Assembly: GCA_024639415.1 (NCBI GenBank)
Contig: JAHEIK010000018.1
Span: 5,691 to 17,712 of the forward strand
DNA from: Planctomycetota bacterium
Lineage (GTDB): Bacteria > Planctomycetota > PLA2 > JAEUHO01
Direction of reading: 5' to 3'
Length of the DNA stretch: 12,022 nucleotides
Position 1 is the stretch's first letter; each line of letters opens with the position of its first letter. The notes beneath the pieces were generated by a model that saw only the letters and a list, made by a program, of their open reading frames with translations, made no database searches and was not told the DNA's origin. Shown piece after piece: positions 1 through 6,974 of this stretch. A program made the translations under genes and the position numbers.

Positions 1-347
1 CCCATGTTCGTCTTGGGCATCATGCGCCGCACGGCCAGACGGACGATGTCCTCCGGATGGCGTGCGTTCATCTGCTCGAAGGGGATCTCGCGCAGGCCAC
101 CCGGATGGTGCGAGTGCCAGCGGTAGATCTTCTTCTCCTTCTTGGCGCCGGTGAGTTGGACCTTGCTCGCGTTGATCACGACGATGAAGTCGCCGACGTC
201 GGCATGGGGCGTGTACTCGGGCTTGTGCTTGCCCATCAGCCGGCGGGCCACCTCGGTGGCCATACGCCCCAGGATCTCCTGGGAGGCGTCGACCACGTAC
301 CAGTCGGCCTGGTTGCGGTCTGTCTTGGCTACGGTCGTCTTCTGCAT
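1..347 (-). CDS. rplM: 50S ribosomal protein L13 (3' end cut by the window edge)
   Basis: The gene encodes large-subunit ribosomal protein L13, an early-assembly protein that binds 23S rRNA. Read leftward from ATG at 345-347, it begins MQKTTVAKTDRNQADWYVVD and contains the L13 hallmarks: LGRMATEVARRLMGKHKP, YTPHADVGDFIVVINA (the central family block), KVQLTG, HHPGGLRE and RRMMPKTNMG-type residues near the edge. About 115 residues are visible. L13 is usually about 140-150 residues, so roughly 30 C-terminal residues lie outside. The Shine-Dalgarno sequence is weak (GGAC about 9 nt upstream). The gene is 113 bp downstream of a same-strand membrane-protein gene, but a good promoter in that gap suggests independent transcription. 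The next gene leftward is probably rpsI, as in most bacteria; that is inference. Confidence 0.97.
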   Translation of the reverse strand, partial: MQKTTVAKTDRNQADWYVVDASQEILGRMATEVARRLMGKHKPEYTPHADVGDFIVVINASKVQLTGAKKEKKIYRWHSHHPGGLREIPFEQMNARHPEDIVRLAVRRMMPKTNM

Positions 348-411
348 GGGGATCGGTCCGGCGGCCGGCGGCCCCTCGGTTTGGGGGGCGTTCGCTGAGG
401 CCAAGCGCCTG

Positions 412-439
412 AAGGTAGCGGTGCGGGCGACCCGGTCAA
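412..439 (-). promoter_or_regulatory. sigma70-like promoter for rplM
   Basis: On the minus strand a TTGACC -35 box (434-439) and a TACCTT -10 box (412-417) are separated by 16 nt. The -35 box matches consensus at 5 of 6 positions and the -10 box at 3 of 6, which is ordinary for a GC-rich genome. It lies entirely in the gap between the stop of the upstream membrane-protein gene (461) and the rplM start (347), which would give a leader of about 55-60 nt. Function is inferred from motif and position only. Confidence 0.5.
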
Positions 440-460
440 GCGGCGACAGCCCCGCGAGAA

Positions 461-2122
461 TCATTCCGCGGGGTCGCGATAGGCGACTGTGAGGGCCCCC
501 ACCGGCCCCCAACCCTCGATTCGTACGGGCAATCGGGGCAACCGGCCGTAGCGCAGGAGGCGCGGATCCAGGCTACCCAGCAGCAAGGGACGCAGCACGG
601 CGGCGCTCACATCCTCGCTCTCGCCCGCCAGCGGCCCGCGCCCGTCCCGCTCCCGGAAGACCCAGGCACTGCGGCCCGGGGGCACGTGGAGGCGTCCATC
701 CGTGGCGAGCCGGCCGCCCTGTAGCCCGAGCACGCCGCCACCTGTCCAGCGCACATGCCTGCGGAAGCCGCGCGACCCTGCATCGATGAGCAGCGCCTCG
801 ACGCGCCTCCCTCCGGGCCCGCCCAAGTCCAGGGACAGCCCGTGGACGCGGAAGCCGGGCTCGTGCGGTGCGGTCCAGGCGAGGCCGGCAGCGGCAGCCG
901 CCGAGGCCAGCAGGACGCCCAGCAGCTGGGCTCCTCCGCCGCGGAGGACGCGGGTGAAAGCGGCCAGCCCCAGGACGTAGACCAGCAGCAGGACGCCCTG
1001 GACGCGCCGCCCGCCGGGGTCGTCGCGCCAGCGCTCCAGACCCTCCAGCCAGGCAGGAGCTCCGCTGCGACTCGTCAGGACGTCGGCCACCACCGGGACC
1101 CACAGATGCGCGTCGAGCAACTCCTGCACGTGGGCCTGGTGGCTGGCGCGCGCGACCCGCCCCAGGCCGAAGGCTTGCGCTCCGGCAGCCCCGGGCGTGA
1201 GGCCGCGGGCTGCGTGCCGGAGACCTCGAGCGAGGTGCGGCGGCCAGTCGTGATCCGCCCCAGGGCCGATGAGCAGCCCGCCCTTGCGGACATAGGCGAC
1301 GACGGCGGCGGCCTTCGTGCGGGCTGCGGGGTCGTCCAGCGACCACGCGCCCTCCAGCACGAGCAACGCGTCGAAGGCGAGCAACTCGTAGGCGGAGGTG
1401 AACTCGACCTGGGAGGCGTGCACCGCAGTCAGCCCGGCTGCGGCAGGCAGGGCGGAACGCGACGCGGCCCCATCGAGCACCAACACGACGGGGCGCGGCC
1501 CGGCGAAGGTCTCGTCCACGGCACGCACCCACCAGGGTCCCGGTCCTTCGCCCAGCGCCGGCTCGGCGTATGCCGGCAGTCGCACCGCCGCCCCGCGCCG
1601 CGGTCCGGCGCGCGCGCCGTCCGGGTGGAGCGCGTCGGCGGCAGGCCGTGCGGCGCGCCCCGAGGCATCGCTGACGGCATTCCAGCCGTCCGGAAGCAGA
1701 CGGAGCCCCGCTTGGCCCACGACCGCTGCGCCTCCCAGCAAGACCACGACGGCGCCGGCGACGAGGCCTCGGCGCGGCGTCCAGGCGAGCACGCACGCCA
1801 GCACGACGAGGGCGAACCACCCCAGCGGCGGCACGACCGGTCCACCGCCGGACAGCCAGGCGTAGGCCCAGAACGGGGCCAGGGCGAGCAGCCACAGCAG
1901 GACGCGCTGGGCCCTCCCGCCGCGTGCCGGGGCAGCCCCCACCAGCAGGATGGCGGTCACGGCGGTCAGCAGACTCCCGTAGGCGGCGGGATCCCGCGGG
2001 AGGAACGGAATGGGGAGCAGGCCCGCCGACGGCAGCGCCAGGAGCGCGCCGAGGGCGGCGAGGGCTACGACCGCGCCGTCGCGCTTGGGAGCCTGCCGAT
2101 GAGAGGTGGAGTCGGTCGCCAC
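461..2122 (-). CDS. Polytopic membrane protein with glutamine-amidotransferase-like domain, GTG start
   Basis: A 553-residue protein of unknown role. Five hydrophobic segments (about 17-40, 48-64, 72-90, 101-115, 119-138) are followed by a soluble region to about 370, two more membrane segments (375-390, 398-416) and a C-terminal beta-rich domain. Within the soluble part, PVVLVLDGA (211-219), YELLAFDALLVLEGAW and VVAYVRKGGLLIGPG (274-288) give the strand-helix rhythm of class I glutamine-amidotransferase-like folds. These are seen in bacterial membrane proteins of the DUF4350/ThuA sort; no catalytic Cys is evident there. The start at 2122 is the only sensible one: GTG, 20 bases past the stop of the FtsQ-like gene, with no clear Shine-Dalgarno sequence, so translational coupling is likely. 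The frame stays open far upstream over the FtsQ-like gene, but that part looks non-coding. The protein has no internal methionine and only three lysines. The reading frame is secure; the function is not. Confidence 0.8.
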   Translation of the reverse strand: MATDSTSHRQAPKRDGAVVALAALGALLALPSAGLLPIPFLPRDPAAYGSLLTAVTAILLVGAAPARGGRAQRVLLWLLALAPFWAYAWLSGGGPVVPPLGWFALVVLACVLAWTPRRGLVAGAVVVLLGGAAVVGQAGLRLLPDGWNAVSDASGRAARPAADALHPDGARAGPRRGAAVRLPAYAEPALGEGPGPWWVRAVDETFAGPRPVVLVLDGAASRSALPAAAGLTAVHASQVEFTSAYELLAFDALLVLEGAWSLDDPAARTKAAAVVAYVRKGGLLIGPGADHDWPPHLARGLRHAARGLTPGAAGAQAFGLGRVARASHQAHVQELLDAHLWVPVVADVLTSRSGAPAWLEGLERWRDDPGGRRVQGVLLLVYVLGLAAFTRVLRGGGAQLLGVLLASAAAAAGLAWTAPHEPGFRVHGLSLDLGGPGGRRVEALLIDAGSRGFRRHVRWTGGGVLGLQGGRLATDGRLHVPPGRSAWVFRERDGRGPLAGESEDVSAAVLRPLLLGSLDPRLLRYGRLPRLPVRIEGWGPVGALTVAYRDPAE

Positions 2123-2142
2123 AGGCGCACCAACGTACGCGC

Positions 2143-3102
2143 CTACGGCCCGGTTCTCGTACTGGAAGCGATGTCCCAGCGGACTTCGACGTAGGCGGGC
2201 GCCTTGGGTGCGGTCAGCGCGCGGCGGAGGCGGCGCGCCTTGGTCGGGTAGTCGTCCTCGTAGGCGACGTCGCTCCGGGCACGGTCCGTGCGCCCCCACT
2301 CGACCGTCCGATCGACACGCTCGCCCCCGCGGCGAACCGGTGGACACGACAAGACGAAGCGCACCTCGCCGCCCTCCCGGGCATCGGGAGGCGCGGGAAA
2401 ACGCGAGACGTCGATGCGCGTGACGCTGATGCGCCCGCGGAAGTCCCGGTAGAGCCGCCGGGCCACGGCTGCGGCGGAGACGGCCTCCTGGACGCGCTCG
2501 GTGCGGTCCTCCCAGACCTCGCCCGGCTCGAGCGGCGTCTTCTCCGTGATGCCGGTCACGATCGGCAGCTCGAACGGCAGACGCGCCAGGTAGGTCTTGT
2601 ACGGTCCGCGCGGCAGGAGGCAGCCATCGTCCGACAGCAAGCGCCAGCGGCGGACCATCTTGCGGCCTGCACCTGCGACCCACACGGCAACCTGCGCTAC
2701 GGGCACACGCAAGACGGGCTGCACGCGTGCGCGGTTCGGATACAGGACCTGGATGTCGCCGGCGGCCCGCACGAGCGGATGTCCCTCGACCACGGCGCGC
2801 ACGGACTGCTCGGCGTCGGGATCGTAGATCGAGACCGAGAGCGACGAGAACATGCGCGGCTGCAGCGTCCAGCGGATGCTGCCGTCGGCCCAGTCGGGCA
2901 GGCCGTGGAACTCGAGCGAGTCCGTGCCGAGACGGAAGTCGTCCAGCCGGTACGTGTACGCACGCGCTTGGCGCATCACGATGCCCGCAATCAGGAAGAC
3001 GAGCGCCGCAACCGTGAGCCGCACGAGCACGTGCCCCACGCGACTCTCGAGCAGCGCTGCAAGACGTTGGAGGTGGCTCGGGGGGGATTTGCGGCGTGCC
3101 AT
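2143..3102 (-). CDS. FtsQ/DivIB-like single-pass cell-division protein (divergent)
   Basis: A 319-residue protein with a basic N-terminus (MARRKSPP), one membrane helix (about residues 26-43) and an extracytoplasmic remainder, which is the FtsQ/DivIB layout. FtsQ-like signals follow in order: VVEGHPLVRAAGDIQVLYPNR (about 104-124; compare the POTRA pattern 'HPxVxxAxVxRxxPxxL'), LRVPVAQVAVW (131-141; 'ERxPVAxW'), LLSDDGCLLP (155-164; 'LVDxxGxxL'), LPFELPIVTGI (175-185; 'LPxLxG'), a helix EAVSAAAVARRL and a late YVEVRWD (304-310; 'YVDLRF'). FtsQ anchors the divisome and binds FtsB/FtsL. The assignment rests on motif order rather than strong identity; a generic POTRA-type membrane protein is the alternative. 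ATG at 3100-3102 was chosen because protein-like sequence begins there; it has no recognisable Shine-Dalgarno sequence. Upstream in-frame sequence is low-quality intergenic translation. It heads a leftward unit with the membrane-protein gene 20 bp downstream. Confidence 0.55.
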   Translation of the reverse strand: MARRKSPPSHLQRLAALLESRVGHVLVRLTVAALVFLIAGIVMRQARAYTYRLDDFRLGTDSLEFHGLPDWADGSIRWTLQPRMFSSLSVSIYDPDAEQSVRAVVEGHPLVRAAGDIQVLYPNRARVQPVLRVPVAQVAVWVAGAGRKMVRRWRLLSDDGCLLPRGPYKTYLARLPFELPIVTGITEKTPLEPGEVWEDRTERVQEAVSAAAVARRLYRDFRGRISVTRIDVSRFPAPPDAREGGEVRFVLSCPPVRRGGERVDRTVEWGRTDRARSDVAYEDDYPTKARRLRRALTAPKAPAYVEVRWDIASSTRTGP

Positions 3103-3376
3103 GCGTGGGGTGGAGAGGAGCGACGCACGCCGACCGGGGCCGCCGAGCGGTCCTCCTTCCGTGGCCAAGAGATCGGCTCCACCTCCGCGCGGCTGAACCG
3201 GGCTGGGGGGGAGTCTCTTCACGGCTGTTTCGCTCTTTGTTCGTCCCCGAGCGGCAAGAGAGCGCCGAACCGCCCGCAGATGTCCAGACGCGAGTCGATG
3301 TGGATTGAGTTCGCACCCGCGAATGGCCGAACAAGACAGCGAGGTTGTGCGCATGGGGCCGCACCAAGGGAAGCCG
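3103..3376. promoter_or_regulatory. Divergent intergenic region between the FtsQ-like gene and the HD-GYP operon
   Basis: This 274-bp gap separates two divergently transcribed units, so promoters for both should lie here. I looked for TTGAC/TATAAT-type pairs on both strands and found none convincing. The middle (about 3220-3260) is less GC-rich than the flanking coding DNA. Two in-frame ATGs (3323, 3353) and a TTG (3305) upstream of the chosen start at 3377 mean up to 72 bases may be coding instead. Confidence 0.35.
3366..3372 (+). promoter_or_regulatory. Ribosome binding site deciding the 3377 start
   Basis: AAGGGAA lies 4-6 nt upstream of ATG 3377 and is the best Shine-Dalgarno match among the in-frame starts. 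ATG 3353 has a rival GAGG eight nt upstream, and ATG 3323 has none. The residues after 3377 (MSEAAAYEPDAG) read as a natural N-terminus. Confidence 0.5.
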
Positions 3377-5293
3377 ATGAGCGAAGCCGCAGCATATGAG
3401 CCGGACGCGGGGGTCGCCCCCGAGCTGCGTCTAGCCGAATGCTGGGCAGACGTCACCAAGGCGCTGGCCCTCTATCCCGACTCGAACGACCGCGTGCGCC
3501 TGACGCTCGAGCAGATGCTCGAAGCGCTGGCCGCGACGTTCACCCGGCACCATGCGGAAAGCGGCGTCGATCCGGAGCGCGGCATCGCGCTGCTCTTCCA
3601 GGAAGACCGCGTCATCGTCGGCTCCTTCGAGCACGCCTTCGACCCGAGCTCAACCCTGGCTTGGTTGCGGGCGAGGCTGGACCGCTCGGCACTCGCCGGC
3701 GTGGAGTTGATGGCGGACCTGGACGCCGAGAGCTTCACCGCCTTCACCCGGAGGCTGCTGGGCAACTTCCTGAGCAAGGAGAGCGAGCCGACGTTCGAAG
3801 CGCTCTGGCCCGAGCTCCATCCGGGCGTGGTCCTGATCGACCGCCGCTTCGACGGCACCTTCGGCGGACTCCCGGGCATGGGCGCCTTCGCGGGGGGACA
3901 CGGCGGATCCGCTGGCGGCGAGGCGCGACACTTCATCACGGGCCTGCTCACGCACCCCAAGGTGCGCACGAGGCTGGAGAGGCTGCGCGACGAGGTCGAG
4001 GCGGCCGACGACGAGACCGAGGAGGCCTCCAGCCTGCTGCGTGAGGTGCTGGAGGACGTGCCGGCGGATGCACTGAAGAGCCGCAACGCCCTGATCGACT
4101 GGGTCTGCGGACGCCTGGACGACCTGGCGGGCCGCGTCGTCGCAGGCGCGGATGCGCAGCAGAGGGAGGGGGCGCGCTTCGCGAAACTGCTGCACAACGT
4201 CAGTCAGCAGCACTTCGTACGTCAGGGCCCGAACCTCGACCGCATCAAGACCGGCGCGATCGTCGAGTCCAAGCCGGGCGGTGGCCGCGCACGGGACGCG
4301 TCGATCGCCGACGACATCGAGAGCCTCACGGCAGAAGTGCAGCGCTTGCCGGCCCAGCTCACCATGCAGTTGGGCGAGGGCGACGAGGCTGCGATTCCGG
4401 AGCAGATCGCCGTGGCCCTGCACTACGCAATCCATCTCGACCGTCCCGAGGATCTCCCGGGCCAGACGAGTCTGCTGGACCAGTTGCTCGAGAACCCGGG
4501 CCCGCAGGAGCTGGCGGTACTGCGCAAGTACCTGCTCGTGGACGACGAAGGCGAAAGCGCGGCCATCGAGGAGCGGACGGCCGTGATCCGGGTGCTCGAG
4601 CGAGCGGGACGCACGCGACTCCTGCGCGCCTGTGGCGCGCTCAGCCCCGAGGTCGTCGTCGACGTGTTCCCCGAGCACTTCGGCCACTACCTGTCCGTCC
4701 TCGACTTCGAACTCGAGCACGACCGCGCCGAGTTCGACGAGGTCCTGCGCGGGATCGGATCCAAGCGCCTGCTCGACGCGGGGCGCAGGATCCTCCCGGC
4801 AATCGAAGCGCTCGACCGCGATCAAGTGCAGCGTCTGCTGGAGCAGCCCGACGCCTGCCGCCTCGGGCTCGCCCGCATGCTGCTGCATGGCGGTGACAGA
4901 GACACGATGGTCGCGGCGGCGACGTTCCTGCAGGAGCTCAACCTGCCCGAGACGGAAGCGTTCCTGCTCACGACGATCCGCCCGCCGGCCTTGCTGACCT
5001 CGGAGTACCTGATGGGCCTCATCGATCTGCACCTCGGGCGTACGTCGTCCTTCGCGATGCGGACCCCGGTGAGCGAGGTTCTGTGCCGCCACATCACCGC
5101 GGTAGGTGACGCCGACCCCCTGGACCGCGCGCGCATGGAGTCGATCCGGCTGCTGGCACGCTACCCGTCCACGCGGGGCGAGCAGATGCTGCGAACGCTG
5201 AAGCGCTTCCGTTTCGGGCCGTTCGGAGGCACGCAGCCGCCGCCCGTGCGCAAGCTGGCGCGCTCACTGCTCAAACACTGGAAGACCGCCTGA
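3377..5293 (+). CDS. Large alpha-helical protein, partner of the downstream HD-GYP protein
   Basis: A 638-residue cytoplasmic protein that I do not recognise as a named family. No signal peptide or membrane helix is visible. Residues about 16-130 form a module with LYPDSNDRV (32-40), a strand pair ALLFQEDRVIVG (71-82), LAWLRARLDRSALAGVEL (94-111) and DAESFTAFTRRLLG (116-129). It parallels the N-terminus of the next gene's product. A glycine-rich linker (160-181) follows, then acidic helices (200-230) and a long helical C-terminal half (about 310-635). That half has regularly spaced leucine-rich helices suggestive of HEAT/ARM-like packing, though no clean repeat consensus is visible. The stop is followed after 10 bases by the HD-GYP start, so the two are almost certainly co-transcribed and co-translated. 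A scaffold or sensor working with the phosphodiesterase is inferred from context only. Start choice: ATG 3377 over 3353 or 3323 (see the ribosome binding site). Confidence 0.8.
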   Translation: MSEAAAYEPDAGVAPELRLAECWADVTKALALYPDSNDRVRLTLEQMLEALAATFTRHHAESGVDPERGIALLFQEDRVIVGSFEHAFDPSSTLAWLRARLDRSALAGVELMADLDAESFTAFTRRLLGNFLSKESEPTFEALWPELHPGVVLIDRRFDGTFGGLPGMGAFAGGHGGSAGGEARHFITGLLTHPKVRTRLERLRDEVEAADDETEEASSLLREVLEDVPADALKSRNALIDWVCGRLDDLAGRVVAGADAQQREGARFAKLLHNVSQQHFVRQGPNLDRIKTGAIVESKPGGGRARDASIADDIESLTAEVQRLPAQLTMQLGEGDEAAIPEQIAVALHYAIHLDRPEDLPGQTSLLDQLLENPGPQELAVLRKYLLVDDEGESAAIEERTAVIRVLERAGRTRLLRACGALSPEVVVDVFPEHFGHYLSVLDFELEHDRAEFDEVLRGIGSKRLLDAGRRILPAIEALDRDQVQRLLEQPDACRLGLARMLLHGGDRDTMVAAATFLQELNLPETEAFLLTTIRPPALLTSEYLMGLIDLHLGRTSSFAMRTPVSEVLCRHITAVGDADPLDRARMESIRLLARYPSTRGEQMLRTLKRFRFGPFGGTQPPPVRKLARSLLKHWKTA

Positions 5294-5297
5294 GGGG
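5292..5297 (+). promoter_or_regulatory. Ribosome binding site of the HD-GYP gene, overlapping the upstream stop
   Basis: GAGGGG at 5292-5297 sits 6 nt before ATG 5304 and shares bases with the TGA stop (5291-5293) of the preceding gene. This arrangement favours translational coupling. Confidence 0.65.
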
Positions 5298-5303
5298 CCC
5301 GCG

Positions 5304-6749
5304 ATGTGTGACCAGATCCTCAGTGAAGACGAACGCGGCGCACGCCAGGACGGCCCGGTCTCCTTCGTGGACGAGCTCGTCGTGGCGCTCACGAACGCGC
5401 GCATCTACGACCGCAAGCACCCGCGACTCGCGACCGCGGTAGAGACCCTGGGCCAGGGCCTGGCCTCGCTGTGCCGTGAGACGGAGTCCGACACCGTGCG
5501 ACTCGGCGCGGCGGACGGCTTTCTCTTCTTCCGCAACCGTCCGCTCCTTGGCGCCTCGCTCGCCGCTCGGCGCCTGACGCGCACGCTCGAGGAGGTCGAA
5601 GCCGGTGGGCTCGCCTTCCAGCGCAAGGCGACGCAGGAGGAGCTGTTCGCGTTCGTCCACTTCGTCGCGCGCAGCAGCAAGGGCGTCGAGAGCCCGAAGC
5701 AAGCGAACGCTGCGCTGAGCCAGGCGGGGTGCCTGCACGTCGAGTTCCTCCCGCCCTACGAGGAAGCGACGGGCACCTGGGGCGAGACCTCGTCGGACAG
5801 CAGGTCCGCCGAGTTCGAGGATGCCCCCGAAGCATCAAGCGAACAACGGATCGAGATGGACATGCCCTCGCGCGTGTACCAAGACGTAGTGAGCTCCCTG
5901 CAGGACTCGATGGTACGCAGCTGCAGCGGCGACAACCTCGACATCACGACGATGCAGGCCCGCGCGGAGTCGATCCTCAAGCAACTGAAGGACGACACGA
6001 GCGCCATGATGCGCTTGGCGCGGTACGAGCGCTATGACGCGTTCACGTTCGGCCACTCCATCCGCGTGTGCTTCGTGGCACTGAACTTCGCACGCCACCT
6101 CACCGACGACACCCAGCTCGTGGAGCGCATCGGCCTCGCGGCGCTGATGCACGACATCGGCAAGGCGTGGGTTCCGTTCGAGGTGCTGCACTCGACGGAC
6201 CGGCTCTCCGACGCCGAGCGGGCCGAGATGAACATGCACCCCGTGCACGGCGGCCAGATCCTGCTGGGCAATGAGAACCCGGATCCGCTCGCCGTCGCGG
6301 TGGCGTTCTCGCACCACCGCAACATGAACGGCTCGGGCTACCCCAACGCGATCCATCCGGGCTCGCTCTCGACACCGACGATGATCGTGAAGCTGGCTGA
6401 CGTGTACGAGGCCCTGACCGCGGCGCGCCCCTACAAGCCGCGCATGTCTCCGACGCGCGCCTACCGCATCATGATGGACATGGGTGATCACTTCGAGCCC
6501 TCGATGCTCAGGCGCTTCATCGAGGTGAACGGCTTCTATCCCGTTGGCAGCCGTGTCAAGCTGACCACGGGCGAGGTCGCCCGCGTCACCGCACAGACCG
6601 ACCACATGGCCCGCCCGCACGTCGTCACCGAGTTGGCGGCGAGCGGCGAGCAACTGTTCCGCGAGGATGTGGCGGCCCTCGACCTACGCCAGGCCGAGGC
6701 CAAGGACGCGCCGGCGGTGGCCGACATCATCCTGGACGAGGTCGCGTAG
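5304..6749 (+). CDS. HD-GYP domain protein, probable cyclic-di-GMP phosphodiesterase
   Basis: A 481-residue soluble protein. Residues about 21-124 form an N-terminal module: IYDRKHPRL (34-42), DGFLFFRNRPLLG (71-83), RRLTRTLEEVEAGGLAF (89-105), TQEELFAFVHFVA (110-122). A low-complexity linker (150-182) joins it to a full HD-GYP domain. Seen there are DAFTFGHSIRV with H251, MHDIGK with H283-D284-K287, MHPVHGG with H312 and H315, SHHRNMNGSGYP with H337-H338 and the GSGYP signature (343-347), and KLADVYEALTAARPYKP with D366. A C-terminal GFYPVGSRVKLTTGEVARV extension typical of this family follows. HD-GYP proteins use a bi- or trinuclear metal centre to hydrolyse cyclic-di-GMP. The metal-binding His/Asp residues I can check are present. 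The usual Glu after HH is Arg339 and the usual Asp of DGxGYP is Asn342. It is the second gene of a tight operon and ends convergent to the next gene. Confidence 0.93.
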   Translation: MCDQILSEDERGARQDGPVSFVDELVVALTNARIYDRKHPRLATAVETLGQGLASLCRETESDTVRLGAADGFLFFRNRPLLGASLAARRLTRTLEEVEAGGLAFQRKATQEELFAFVHFVARSSKGVESPKQANAALSQAGCLHVEFLPPYEEATGTWGETSSDSRSAEFEDAPEASSEQRIEMDMPSRVYQDVVSSLQDSMVRSCSGDNLDITTMQARAESILKQLKDDTSAMMRLARYERYDAFTFGHSIRVCFVALNFARHLTDDTQLVERIGLAALMHDIGKAWVPFEVLHSTDRLSDAERAEMNMHPVHGGQILLGNENPDPLAVAVAFSHHRNMNGSGYPNAIHPGSLSTPTMIVKLADVYEALTAARPYKPRMSPTRAYRIMMDMGDHFEPSMLRRFIEVNGFYPVGSRVKLTTGEVARVTAQTDHMARPHVVTELAASGEQLFREDVAALDLRQAEAKDAPAVADIILDEVA

Positions 6750-6769
6750 CGCCGGGCGGCGAAGAGACC

Positions 6770-6950
6770 AACCACAGAGAACACAGAGGACACGGAGCGG
6801 ACCTCGGTGGCCGCTGCGCAAGCCGGCACGGCCACGCCTCATGTCCTCTTGAGCCTCTGGCTGATAGCCAAGAGGCCGCCGCACGGAGTTGAGCCGAGCA
6901 GGGCCAAGACTGCGCTCTGTGCTCTCTGTGTCCTCTGTGGTTCGTCTTCT
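6770..6950. repeat. Palindromic dispersed repeat, copy A
   Basis: The core is 173 bp (6770-6942), plus 8 bases also shared with copy B (6943-6950). Its ends are inverted repeats: 6770-6799 pairs with 6913-6942 at 26 of 30 positions, built on AACCACAGAG and ACACAGAG units. A conserved small hairpin lies near the centre (6855-6874: CTCTGGCT, loop GAT, AGCCAAGAG with one bulged A). The element fills most of the 225-bp gap between two convergent genes. Ungapped alignment to copy B gives 149 of 173 identical by hand count, in the same orientation. No transposase is encoded and I see no clear target duplication. It resembles the CACAGAGG-type repeats I recall from many high-GC bacterial genomes. 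A non-autonomous (MITE-like) element or a structured RNA/terminator are the main options. Confidence 0.85.
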
Positions 6951-6974
6951 TCTCGCGGGCCAGGATCCGATCGC

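Noticed and set aside
3220..3260. Candidate promoter boxes in the divergent gap (TTGTTC, TTGCCG, TTCACG)
   Set aside because: None is paired with an acceptable -10 box at 16-18 nt on either strand.
2123..3367. Upstream extension of the membrane-protein frame over the FtsQ-like gene
   Set aside because: The frame stays open to 3367, but the extra residues are Arg/Pro-rich and show no protein-like pattern, whereas the overlapping frame encodes a coherent membrane-anchored protein.
755..3399. Long plus-strand open frames (755-2194 and 1924-3399)
   Set aside because: Both lie antisense to the two leftward genes, have Arg/Gln/Gly/Pro-heavy composition and no recognisable motif, and overlap each other.
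3439..5092. Other-frame open reading frames inside the 638-residue gene, including a 480-residue minus-strand one
   Set aside because: They are shadows. The plus-strand frame has a ribosome site, a module shared with its neighbour and tight coupling to the HD-GYP gene.
5835..6653. A 272-residue minus-strand frame opposite the HD-GYP gene
   Set aside because: It is antisense to a secure HD-GYP domain, His/Val/Arg-rich, and has no start signal.
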